DNA from: Nonomuraea gerenzanensis
GTDB lineage: Bacteria; Actinomycetota; Actinomycetes; Streptosporangiales; Streptosporangiaceae
Direction of reading: 5' to 3'
Length of the DNA: 64,000 nucleotides
Assembly: GCF_020215645.1 (NCBI RefSeq)
Contig: NZ_CP084058.1
Coordinates: 7,006,001-7,070,000, forward strand
Shown: positions 34,680 through 43,058 of the stretch, piece after piece
How positions within the stretch are numbered: position 1 is the stretch's first letter
Layout: every line of letters starts with the position of its first letter
Notes under the pieces: model-generated
Seen by the model: only the letters and a program-made list of their open reading frames with translations
Databases searched by the model: none
What the model was told of the DNA's origin: nothing
Made by a program: the position numbers and the translations under genes

Positions 34680-35549
34680 TCACTTGTTGTTCGTCTCCAC
34701 CCGGCGCCTCTTGGGCCGTTTCTCGAAGACGCTGTCGGAGCTGGAGCTGTCGTTCGCGTCGTTCTCCATGGCCGCAGTCTTGGCCCGTTCCACCTCGTTC
34801 TTGGAAGGCAGGATCTGGTAGACGATGCCGAGCTCGTGAACATCCTCGGGCCGCAGTTCCTTTGCGCCCTTGGGCCGCTGGATGTTCTCGCCGCCCTTCG
34901 TCACGTGAATCGTTCCAGCTCTGGCAAGCTGAAGGGGCGTCTGTGTACCTGCCTTTCTGGTGATCGGCTGGTAGGTGTCGGAGAAGTAGACGCGGTCATA
35001 GGTGTCGAGCCACTCGGTGAAGCTCTCCGACACCTTGGCGTTCTCGACGGGTTCGTTGGCCGCCTTCGCGTTCTTCGACTGGGTCCAGTCCGAGGTGAAG
35101 AAGACGCCCACGGCCAGGCGAACGCAGTCGGCGTGCTGCTCGTCGACCTCGTCGAGTTTGGCGACGTCTTTCTCGAAGTCGTTTCTGAAGTCCTTGATCC
35201 GGCCGAGTGACTGGGTCTTGATCTCGACGATGACTTCGTTGTCGTAATACTTGGCGACTGTGCCGTTGAGCACGAAGTCGGCCATCTTCGGCTTGGGCGC
35301 CTTCGTGGTGTAGACCGCTCGCTTGCTCGGATCTCCCAGATCCATCCAGGCGGTCTGGATGTCGTCCTGGGCGTAGGCGGCAAGCGCAGTACGCAGGGAA
35401 TCCTCCCAGCCCTCTCCCGGCATCGCCCAGTATTTTGCGATGGTGTCGAGATTTTTGTCGGCCCACCGGACCAGCAACTCCAGGAATCCGTGCACGGTGA
35501 GGAGCTTGGCTTGCGATTCGGACTCCACCGTGAAGGTAGTTTCGGTCAT
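34680..35549 (-). CDS. PD-(D/E)XK nuclease-like protein, orphan
   Basis: A 289-residue soluble protein. Around residues 95-120 the sequence KMADFVLNG and then NEVIVEIKTQSLG gives Asp, about 15 residues, E-x-K, the layout of the PD-(D/E)XK restriction-nuclease core. Upstream is a helical region (LLELLVRWADKNLDTIAKYW); the C-terminus ends in a low-complexity Asp/Ser run and a basic tail (FEKRPKRRRVETNNK). Amino-acid use is Lys/Asn-rich and the DNA less GC-rich than neighbours, suggesting transfer. ATG at 35549. It is the only intact gene between the first integrase remnant and the DUF1963 gene. I infer nucleic-acid cleavage, perhaps in defence; no family name is known to me. Confidence 0.6.
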   Translation of the reverse strand: MTETTFTVESESQAKLLTVHGFLELLVRWADKNLDTIAKYWAMPGEGWEDSLRTALAAYAQDDIQTAWMDLGDPSKRAVYTTKAPKPKMADFVLNGTVAKYYDNEVIVEIKTQSLGRIKDFRNDFEKDVAKLDEVDEQHADCVRLAVGVFFTSDWTQSKNAKAANEPVENAKVSESFTEWLDTYDRVYFSDTYQPITRKAGTQTPLQLARAGTIHVTKGGENIQRPKGAKELRPEDVHELGIVYQILPSKNEVERAKTAAMENDANDSSSSDSVFEKRPKRRRVETNNK

Positions 35550-36364
35550 TTCTCGTGCCCCTCTGTCTCCAGGTCGTTCGTTCGATCCATCAAGGTGCTG
35601 GAGTCCGTTCAACAGCTGATTGGCAAACGCTTGGTTTGCTGGTCTGGGGTGGTCTCGATCACGAATTCGCGGCGTCACGGGTCCGTTCACCCTGATCGCG
35701 GTGAATGTATGTCATCGGCGTCAAAGAACAGCGGTGCAATCCATAGAGCACTAACGTGCGGTAATTGTCTTGTCCCCGCCGAGCGATCGTTATCTCGATC
35801 GGGCTTGACGCTCTGGACGGCGTTCAGTTCGTCATCGGTGCACCAGGCGCAGCGCTTGACCGGGTCGGCCTCGCCGGTCCGGAGCACGCCGTCAGCGCCC
35901 TCCGGCGGCTGGTCGACCGCAGCTGGACAGGCGTCGGCACGCTGGCGCCCGGCACCTCGAGCAGCAGAGGTGGGGAAGGCTGCGCCGCGCTGGCGGGGAC
36001 CTGGTCGACGGCGACCTCGAGGGGCTCGGCGGGCTCCTGCGGAAGACCGTTTCGGGAGGACCGCGAGAGGGAGCGTCAGCCCTCGCCGCGGACCTGCTCG
36101 TCCAGGATCCGGAGGAACGTGCGCCAATGTGATCGAAAACCCCTGGTCGAAGCGTGAGCAACACATCGCCGACAGGGGCAGAAATCAAGGCCCGTTGGCA
36201 AGAATGGCGCCACACAACCAAACGAGCTGCATAGCGGCAGGTCACGGTATGCAACTGCGGCCCCCACCGAGAACGGTTTCAGTCCGGACGTTCGGGGATG
36301 AGTCCGGCGGCGCGCAGTAAGGCGATGACGATGCGTCGCGCGTTTCGCGCAGCCCCCTGGCCGG
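35550..36364. other. Intergenic island sequence without a supported gene
   Basis: About 815 bases upstream of the PD-(D/E)XK gene. A minus-strand stretch near 35800-35860 reads PVKRCAWCTDDELNAVQSVK, with a CxxC that could belong to a zinc-ribbon tail, but no start or complete domain is visible. The rest is Arg/Pro-rich noise on both strands. Confidence 0.4.
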
Positions 36365-37402
36365 CTACTGCATCAGCTCGGTGTGCGGATGCTCCGGCGC
36401 CGCCGGGCAGACGTAGAGCTGCTGGTTGTCGCCGCGGCCGATGTGGACTGCGGTCGGGTGGCTCGGGTTGGGATAGCCGTAGCCGGTGGACGACACGGCG
36501 GCTTGGTCCTCGTACGGGATCCAGCTGTGGTTGCCGGCGTCCCACTCGCACGTGGCGATGGTCAGCAGCGGCTGCATGGATGCGCCACACGCTGGACAGT
36601 TCTGAGGAACAGGGTCGGTGAGGCCCCAGCCCGCCCAACCGCCGACCTTCCAGCCGGGTGCGACGGACAACTCATACTGGTAGGTGGCCTCGCCCTCGTC
36701 GTCGTCGTTGTCCGGCTTCTTATGCCGCGCACCCCACTCTTCCACCTGCTCGCGAAGCTCCTCGTCCAGTTGGAGAGGGTTGGGGTACTCGGTGACCTGC
36801 TCCGGGTCGATCAGGCAAGGCTCGAGCACGTAGTCGTCGAACTGCACCGTGTGCGGCTCAGGGGGCGTGTTCAGGATGTTGGTGACCGCAGCTGTGGACC
36901 GCCAGAACAGCGCGGTCTTGGGCATGATCGGGTGGTCGAAGGGGCACCACAGCACCTGGAGCAGGTCCGCCCCTGCGGGCGCGTGCAAACCGGGCACGTC
37001 ACGCACGTACAGCTGCGCGACCGGCAGCATCGCCATCGAACCGTCATACGGCTGGGGAACCGCCGACTTCAAGGGCAGACCGTCCCAAGGGGGACGGATC
37101 CGGTCGAGGGTCTCCCGCTCCTGCGGTGTCATGCTCCTGCCGTTGGCGGCAGCACGGATCCGTCGTTCCAGCCGTACGTCCGCCAGGGACCTGGGCGGGT
37201 TCACTCCATCCACTTCGTGGGGGCCGTCGCAGTGCGGCCACGGCTCGGTGGCCGGCCACAGCAGCGGACCGCCGATCGAACTGTCGCGGGTGGACGGCGA
37301 TCCGGGGCGGGGGTGCAACCGAGTCGCCGTGCGCGCCAGCGGCGCCAATTGGGGGAAGACCGCCGTGATGTCGACTGGCCGCGGGGGCGTGGTGCGGGTC
37401 AT
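36365..37402 (-). CDS. DUF1963-like protein
   Basis: A 345-residue protein with features of DUF1963/YwqG-type proteins: SSIGGPLLWPATEPWPHCDG near the N-terminus and a C-terminal treble-clef-like CPACGASMQPLLTIATCEW. A middle segment VLWCPFDHPIMPKTALFW is also typical of the actinomycete members. Function unknown; these are cytoplasmic and often found in polymorphic toxin or immunity neighbourhoods. The ATG at 37402 has AGGAG five bases upstream. It lies just before the second integrase remnant. Confidence 0.72.
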   Translation of the reverse strand: MTRTTPPRPVDITAVFPQLAPLARTATRLHPRPGSPSTRDSSIGGPLLWPATEPWPHCDGPHEVDGVNPPRSLADVRLERRIRAAANGRSMTPQERETLDRIRPPWDGLPLKSAVPQPYDGSMAMLPVAQLYVRDVPGLHAPAGADLLQVLWCPFDHPIMPKTALFWRSTAAVTNILNTPPEPHTVQFDDYVLEPCLIDPEQVTEYPNPLQLDEELREQVEEWGARHKKPDNDDDEGEATYQYELSVAPGWKVGGWAGWGLTDPVPQNCPACGASMQPLLTIATCEWDAGNHSWIPYEDQAAVSSTGYGYPNPSHPTAVHIGRGDNQQLYVCPAAPEHPHTELMQ

Positions 37403-37446
37403 GCCGACTCCTGGTGACATGGGTTTGTTTCCGAAGTTGATCCACT

Positions 37447-38563
37447 GGCGAGCTCAACGGCGCCGAGCGGTGGGGCATCACGTTCGTGCTCACCCTCGAC
37501 AACGGCGAGAAGAAGACGATCCTCCGCCGGCGCGACGAGAACCGCCAGCCCTGGCTCACGAAGAAGGACGCGCAGAAGGCGGTACGCACCGCTCTCGGCA
37601 AAGCCGAGAAGGGCGAGTGGATCGACCCGTCGAAGCAGACCGTCGGCGAGTACCTCGACACCTGGGCCGCCGGCCTGCGCCTGGCCGCCACAAGCGGAAC
37701 ATCCGTCTACACATCAAGCCGTACATCGGCGGCCTGGAGATGGCAGTGCTGACCTCGGGGAAGCTCAACGAGATGTACCGCCTCCTTGAAGACAAGGACC
37801 ACCGCAACCACAAGGGGGAGCTCGACGGGAAGCCGCTCAGCGCCCGCACGGTGCGCTACGTGCACACCATCATCCGCGCGGCGCTCCAGGCCGCCGTGGA
37901 GGGCGAGCCGCCGCTGCTCGGGAAGAACGTCGCCGACAAGGCCAAGCCGCCATCGGCGAAGGAAGCCAAGGCGCCGGAGATGCACCGCGACAGTTGGCCG
38001 CGTTCCTGGCGTGGACGAAGGGCCACAGCTTCCTGCACGCAGCCTGGTGGGTCCTGGCCATGACGGGCATGCGCCGCGGCGAGCCGCTCGCGCTGCGCTG
38101 GCGCGACCTCGACCTCGACCTCGCGGCCGGCACGGTGAGCATCCGCCGGTCGGTGGGCGTCGTGCAGGTCAAGAGCCAGAAGCCGTATCTCGAGGAGGGC
38201 CCCACGAAGACAGCGAAGACGCGCGTGGTGGACCTCGACGCGAGCACGGTCGAGGTGTTCAAGGACTGGTACGTCGAGCGGGCGGCACTCTCGGCCGAGC
38301 TGGTGCGCGACGACGCGCTCATCTTCGGAACCGAGGAGGGCGGGTGGAGGCACCCTCACGGGTTCTCCACCCGGTTCAAGAAGACGCTCGCCCGGTTCCG
38401 GAAGGACCAGGAGAAGGCCGGCGCCGTGCCGGTCCCCGAGGTGCGGCTGCACGACCTTCGCCGCAACCAGCGTGACGCCGCCCATCAGTTCGCTGCCCTC
38501 ATCGCGGACGCGGGGGTGGGAAGTATCACACCCGTATCAGAGACGGTCTCCACCGCCCCGTAG
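37447..38563 (+). pseudogene. Tyrosine recombinase/integrase remnant 2
   Basis: Three consecutive frames give one phage-type integrase: LDNGEKKTILRRRDENRQPW with the arm-binding domain and EWIDPSKQTVGEYLDTWAAG; then HIKPYIGGLEMAVLTSGKLN and ARTVRYVHTIIRAALQAAVE; then GMRRGEPLALRWRDLDLDL (box I Arg) and VRLHDLRR (box II HxxR). After that it departs from the family and ends without the catalytic Tyr. Two frameshifts (near 37690 and 37990) and the lost C-terminus inactivate it. Confidence 0.82.
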
Positions 38564-38707
38564 GCGCTGCTGTCAGCGCCTGTACCAAGGGATTCGCCGA
38601 AGCCCGAAGGCGGGGACGATGGGACGATCAGTCACATAACCCTCCCCGTGTCAGAACAGCCGATGCCGGGAATTTCTCTAGACAACCTGGAGCTCACGGA
38701 GGCACGT

Positions 38708-39421
38708 TTGAGCACCAAGGACACCGTCGCGGTCCTCGCCGGAGCCATCATCGTCATTTCCTTCATCGGCAGCGCCAAGACCCCGCCGGCGACGGCGGCC
38801 AGCCCCCTGGGCAACATCAGCGGCACTCTGCCGGGTCTGGCCCCCATCATCTCCGACACCGAGAAGTCGGAGGCACGGGGGCTCATCAAGCGCCTGCGGG
38901 TCAAGGAGCTCGGCCCCAACACCGGCTACGCGCGCACCCGGTACGGCGAGAACTGGGCCGACGACGCGACCGGGGTGCCGTACGCGCGCAACGGCTGCCG
39001 CACCCGCGACGACCTGCTGGCCCGCGACGGGCGGAATGTGAAGCTGAGGGCCGGGTCGAGCTGCGAGGTCGTGTCGATGGAGCTGACCGACCCCTACACC
39101 GGGCGGCTGATCCACTGGCACAAGGACAACGCCGACGAGGTGCAGGTCGATCACGTGGTGCCGCTGAACTACGGCTGGCGGATGGGGGCGCCGCGGTGGC
39201 CGATGTCCAAGCGGCTGGACTTCGCCAACGACCCGCTCAACCTGCTGCCCGTCGACGGCGACACCAACGAGGAGAAGGACGCCTCGGGGCCCTCGAACTG
39301 GCTGCCGCCCCAGCGGGTCGTGCGGTGCGCCTACGTCACCCGGTGGGCCCAGGTGGCGCTGAAGTACGACATCCCGGTCACACCGGCCGACAAGAAGGCC
39401 ATGCTCGCGCAGTGCCGCTGA
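38708..39421 (+). CDS. Secreted HNH family nuclease (DUF1524/GmrSD C-terminal type)
   Basis: A 237-residue protein with an N-terminal hydrophobic signal or anchor (DTVAVLAGAIIVISFIGSA) and a C-terminal HNH-type domain: VQVDHVVPLNYGWRMGA (catalytic DH), FANDPLNLLPVDGDTNEEK and GPSNWLPP. Two Cys pairs fit an exported protein. Such secreted nucleases degrade extracellular DNA. I chose TTG 38708, which has ACGGAGG at good spacing; the GTG at 38648 and ATG at 38663 lack a site. Confidence 0.82.
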   Translation: MSTKDTVAVLAGAIIVISFIGSAKTPPATAASPLGNISGTLPGLAPIISDTEKSEARGLIKRLRVKELGPNTGYARTRYGENWADDATGVPYARNGCRTRDDLLARDGRNVKLRAGSSCEVVSMELTDPYTGRLIHWHKDNADEVQVDHVVPLNYGWRMGAPRWPMSKRLDFANDPLNLLPVDGDTNEEKDASGPSNWLPPQRVVRCAYVTRWAQVALKYDIPVTPADKKAMLAQCR

Positions 39422-39454
39422 CGCGGGCAGCATCGGCGCGAGCCGATGGCCGGC

Positions 39455-40291
39455 TCAGCGCGGGTCGATCCAGGAGAAGCCGCGGGCGTACGTGCGCTCG
39501 GCCAGCACCCGCTGCCCCGCCGTGTTGGGGTGGAAGTAGTCCCACTTGCTGACGTGGTCGAGCGTGAACGGGTAGGAGAAGACCGCTCCCCCGTCGGTAC
39601 GGCAGCGCGGCCCGTACGCGGCGCAGGCCGAGGCGGCGGCGTGGTTGAAGGCCATCACCCGGGCCCGCACCCGGCTGCGGCGCTGCACGTCGGCCCGCTT
39701 GGTGGAGGTGGGCTCGGCCAGCATGGACTGGCAGATGCGCCCGGTCGTCCAGAACGTGCGGGCCAGCGCGTTGCCCTTGCCGACCTGCCACAGCCGCCGC
39801 ACGTCGGGGATGCTGGCGATGAGCACCCTGGCCCCCGGCACGCCGCGGCGCAGCTCGGCCAGCGCCGTGTCCAGGCGCTGCCGGTAGGTGGCGGCGGGGG
39901 TCATCGATTGCTCGGTGCGGGTGCAGGCGTCCTGGGCGCCGATGAGGATCGTCACGTAGTCGGCCTTGGCCGCGACCGCCTTCCTCATCTGGGCGAGCAG
40001 GTCGGCGCTGGTCGCGCCGGGGGCGGCGTAGTTGAGGTTGTGCCGCTGGAGCGTTCCAGAGAGCTTGGTGAGGCGGGCGTAGTGGCTGGTCACCTCGGCA
40101 CTGTCGCCGGTGGACCAGGAGCGGGCGGTGCAGGAGACGTACCACCCGCAGGCGTTGAAGCCGGTGGAGATGGAGTCGCCGAGAGCGGCCATGACGGTGG
40201 GCACGGGCTGGGCGGAGCTTGCGGCCAGCGCGGGCGGCATGCCGGTGAGGACGACGGCGGCGGCCAGCACGGGCCCCAGGCGAGCGATCAT
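39455..40291 (-). CDS. Secreted SGNH/GDSL hydrolase
   Basis: A 278-residue exported esterase/lipase. A Sec signal (MIARLGPVLAAAVVLTGM, cleavage near ALAASS) precedes the SGNH domain with block I AALGDSISTGF (Ser40), block III GAQDA, and block V DYFHPN (Asp and His). Several Cys (CGWYVSC, AACAAYGPRC) suggest disulfides as in Streptomyces secreted lipases. It acts outside the cell on acyl esters. ATG at 40291. It is divergent from the isochorismate synthase gene. Confidence 0.9.
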   Translation of the reverse strand: MIARLGPVLAAAVVLTGMPPALAASSAQPVPTVMAALGDSISTGFNACGWYVSCTARSWSTGDSAEVTSHYARLTKLSGTLQRHNLNYAAPGATSADLLAQMRKAVAAKADYVTILIGAQDACTRTEQSMTPAATYRQRLDTALAELRRGVPGARVLIASIPDVRRLWQVGKGNALARTFWTTGRICQSMLAEPTSTKRADVQRRSRVRARVMAFNHAAASACAAYGPRCRTDGGAVFSYPFTLDHVSKWDYFHPNTAGQRVLAERTYARGFSWIDPR

Positions 40292-40509
40292 GAGCACCAA
40301 GGTAGGGAGCCGATCAACGCCCCACTATGGCCTCGGGGCAAGGCCTGCCAGTTCAGGACCGACTTCATATCGCCGCTTGACAGTCCAGACCGGATCTGGT
40401 CCGTCCCAATACTCCTTGGCATCCGGTTTTTTGTGGGTTCTTTGCCCGTAACCGCGCATTCACGGGGGTCCGAGTCGAACGTGTTCAGTTCCCGCATAGA
40501 GTGTCTTGG

Positions 40510-41739
40510 GTGAGTGTCGCGCTCGGAACAACCCGCCCGCTGCCGGTTCGCACCACCCTTGTCGGCGACCCCGGTGACCTGCTGGCTTCCCTCCCCCGTA
40601 CGGCCCCCTACGCGTGGATCAGAAACGGAGAGGGCCTCGTCGGCTGGGGAGAGGCCGCCCGTGTGGCTGTGCCGCCTGGGCCCGGCAGATTCGCCTGGGC
40701 CCGCCAGTGGCTGGCCACCGTGCTCGGGGACGCGCAGGTGCACGACGACGTGCGCACCCCCGGCTCCGGCGCGGTCGCCTTCGGCAGCTTCACCTTCGAC
40801 GAGGACGCCCACGGCTCCGTCCTCGTGGTCCCGCGGGCGCTGCTGGCCCGCCGCGACGGCCACGCCTGGCTGACCACGATCGGCGACGCGCCGCTGGAGA
40901 CGTTCACCCCGGTCCGCGACCCGGGCCGGATCAGCTACGGCGACGGCAGCCTGACCGCGCCCGAGTGGGAGCACGTCGTGGCGCGCGCCGCGCGGCGCAT
41001 CCGCGAGGGCGAGCTGGAGAAGGTGGTGCTGGCCCGCGACCTGGTCGCCACCGCCGAGCGGCCGATCGACGTGCGGCTGCTGCTGTCCAGGCTGGCCGCC
41101 CGCTATCCCGAGTGTTACACGTTCTCAGTGGCGGGCCTGGTCGGGGCCACGCCTGAGCTGCTGATCCGGCGTACGGGGCAGGAGATCGAGTCGCTGGTGC
41201 TGGCCGGCACGGCCGCGCGCGGCACCAGCGCCGCCGACGACCTCGCGCGCGGGGCGGCGCTGCTCGCCTCGGCCAAGGACCGGCACGAGCACGAGTGCGC
41301 GATCGCCTCCGTACGCGAGACGCTGTCGCCGCTGTGCTCCGCGCTGACCACGCCCGACGAGCCCGAGCTGCTCATGCTGCCGAACGTGCAGCACCTGGCC
41401 AGCCACGTCACCGGGCGGCTGGCCGACGGGGCGTCGGTGCTGGACGTGGTGGCGGCCATGCACCCGACGGCGGCCGTCGGCGGCACCCCGACGAAGACGG
41501 CGATCCAGGTCATCCGCGAGCTGGAGGGCATGGACCGCGCCGGCTACGCCGGTCCGGTGGGCTGGATCGACGCCAACGGCGACGGCGAGTGGGGCATCGC
41601 GCTGCGTTCCGGGCTGGTGCAGGGGCGGCGGGCCAGGCTGTTCGCGGGCGGCGGGATCATGGGCGACTCCGACCCGGCCGCCGAGCTGGCCGAGGCGCAG
41701 GCGAAGTTCCGCGTCATGCAGTACGCGCTGGAGGGCTGA
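40510..41739 (+). CDS. Isochorismate synthase
   Basis: A 409-residue chorismate-utilising enzyme. The C-terminal chorismate-binding domain shows EGELEKVVLARDL, ESLVLAGTAARGT, HPTAAVGGTPTKTA and the closing GWIDANGDGEWGIALR with LFAGGGIMGDSDP. It converts chorismate to isochorismate for menaquinone or a catecholate siderophore; with no siderophore genes nearby, menaquinone (MenF) is the simpler reading. The start is uncertain between GTG 40501 and GTG 40510; neither has a strong ribosome-binding site. Confidence 0.9.
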   Translation: MSVALGTTRPLPVRTTLVGDPGDLLASLPRTAPYAWIRNGEGLVGWGEAARVAVPPGPGRFAWARQWLATVLGDAQVHDDVRTPGSGAVAFGSFTFDEDAHGSVLVVPRALLARRDGHAWLTTIGDAPLETFTPVRDPGRISYGDGSLTAPEWEHVVARAARRIREGELEKVVLARDLVATAERPIDVRLLLSRLAARYPECYTFSVAGLVGATPELLIRRTGQEIESLVLAGTAARGTSAADDLARGAALLASAKDRHEHECAIASVRETLSPLCSALTTPDEPELLMLPNVQHLASHVTGRLADGASVLDVVAAMHPTAAVGGTPTKTAIQVIRELEGMDRAGYAGPVGWIDANGDGEWGIALRSGLVQGRRARLFAGGGIMGDSDPAAELAEAQAKFRVMQYALEG

Positions 41740-41752
41740 GAGAGCCTCCCGA

Positions 41753-41845
41753 GCGGGCCACTCAGGCGGGCCACTCAGGCGGGCCACTCAGGCGGGCCAC
41801 TCAGGAGGGCCACTCAGGAGGGCCATTCAGGCGGGCCATTCAGGC
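41753..41845. repeat. 13-bp tandem repeat, seven copies
   Basis: Unit GCGGGCCACTCAG, period exactly 13, with CCAC/CCAT landmarks at 41758, 41771, 41784, 41797, 41810, 41823 and 41836. Later copies carry GAGGG and CCATT variants. It lies between two convergent genes, and the yigZ stop codon falls inside the last copy. Confidence 0.92.
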
Positions 41846-42460
41846 GGGCACGTGGAGGTCGGCGCCGATCTCCACGCGCGCCCGGCCCGCCGTCAGCGTG
41901 GCCACCCAGTCGGCGAACGCGGCCACCTCGTCGTCCCCCACCGCCACGTCGAAGGTGACCTGGCCGGCGTACGTCACCTCCCGCACCGCGTGGCGGGAGG
42001 CCCGCAGGTCGTTCTCCACCCGCCCGGCCTGATCGTGCGCGACCGCCACGCGTACGAGCTTGGCGGGGACCATGCGCACGGGGTCGGCCCGGTCGAGCGT
42101 CTCGGTGACCGCCGAGCCGTAGGCGCGCACCAGCCCGCCCGCCCCCAGCAGGGTGCCGCCGAAGTAGCGCGTCACGACCGCCACTACGTCGCTGAACCCC
42201 CTGCCGACCAGCGCCTGCACCATGGGCGTGCCCGCGGTGCCGCCGGGCTCGCCGTCGTCGTCGCCCTTCTGGATGCGCTCCCCGATCACGTACGCCGTGC
42301 AGTTGTGCGTGGCGGCGGGATGCTGCCGCCGGCGCTCGGCGATGAAGGCGGCGGCCTGCTCGACGGTGCTCGCCGGGGCCAGCGCGCAGATGAAGCGCGA
42401 GCGCCGCGCCTCGGTCTCGTGCTCGACGACGGTCTTCAAGGTGAGGTACGAGGCAGGCAC
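41840..42460 (-). CDS. yigZ: YigZ/IMPACT family protein
   Basis: A 206-residue UPF0029/IMPACT protein. The N-terminal domain has RSRFICALAPASTVEQA, HNCTAYVIGERIQKGDDDGE, and the family signature VVTRYFGGTLLGAGGLVRAY; the C-terminal DUF1949 domain follows. The family is thought to act in translation or nucleotide-related regulation; the bacterial role is unclear. GTG start at 42460 without a strong ribosome-binding site. Its stop codon lies in a 13-bp tandem repeat. Confidence 0.92.
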   Translation of the reverse strand: MPASYLTLKTVVEHETEARRSRFICALAPASTVEQAAAFIAERRRQHPAATHNCTAYVIGERIQKGDDDGEPGGTAGTPMVQALVGRGFSDVVAVVTRYFGGTLLGAGGLVRAYGSAVTETLDRADPVRMVPAKLVRVAVAHDQAGRVENDLRASRHAVREVTYAGQVTFDVAVGDDEVAAFADWVATLTAGRARVEIGADLHVPA

Positions 42461-42541
42461 ATTCGCAAGGGTATGCCCTCGCCGCCGGAACTTCGGGAGC
42501 TACCATCTCGTCATTCCATACGGACCTATTGGGAGGGTCTC

Positions 42542-42937
42542 ATGGACACTGCGGATGATGTCATGCCCTTCGTCACGGCGGCGATCGACGCCTACGGCAC
42601 CGGGGTGCTGGCCAAGACCAGCGAGCTGGCCGCGGACACGGAGGTGGCCCGCGGCTCACGCATTCTGCAGCGCGTCTTCGGGCGGGGAGACGCGCAGGCC
42701 CACCGGGTGATCGGCCGGGTGGCCGGCGCGAAGCCCGACGACGAGTCGGGCAGGGCCGCGTTGCGGCGCGCGATCCTGGCGGAGTTCCAGGCCGATCCGC
42801 TGCTGCGCCGGGAGGTGGCCGCGATGCTCTCGCGCGTGCCGGTCACCGCCTCCGGTGAGCGGTCGGTGGCAGTGGGGGGTCACAACAGTGGCCTGATCGT
42901 CACGGGCGACGCCAACCGGATCGAATCCGCCCGCTGA
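42542..42937 (+). CDS. Small protein with C-terminal GGxNSGxIxTGD motif
   Basis: A 131-residue protein starting at ATG 42542, with GGGAGG upstream. It is mostly helical (TADDVMPFVTAAIDAYGTG, GRAALRRAILAEFQADPLLR) and ends with SVAVGGHNSGLIVTGDANRI. That tail resembles short Gly/Asn motifs seen at the ends of actinomycete effector-associated proteins and proposed to act as amyloid-like signalling motifs; the likeness is from memory and not proven. It precedes hyuA by 121 bases on the same strand, though the functional link is unclear. Confidence 0.6.
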   Translation: MDTADDVMPFVTAAIDAYGTGVLAKTSELAADTEVARGSRILQRVFGRGDAQAHRVIGRVAGAKPDDESGRAALRRAILAEFQADPLLRREVAAMLSRVPVTASGERSVAVGGHNSGLIVTGDANRIESAR

Positions 42938-43058
42938 ACCCCGGCGGGATGCGGCGGGATGCACTGCCGGCGGGATGCGGCGGGATGCACTGCCGGCCGG
43001 GCGGGGATGTGCGGCCCGCACACCGCGGCGGGCCCTGACTCCTCGTACGGTTCTCGGC

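Noticed and set aside
35687..36166. Minus-strand 159-codon gene with a CxxC motif
   Set aside because: Only a short stretch (KRCAWCTDDEL) has protein character; the rest is Arg/Pro-rich and there is no supported start.
41753..41845. CRISPR-like array
   Set aside because: Units are 13 bp and contiguous with no spacers; it is a simple tandem repeat and no cas genes are in the window.
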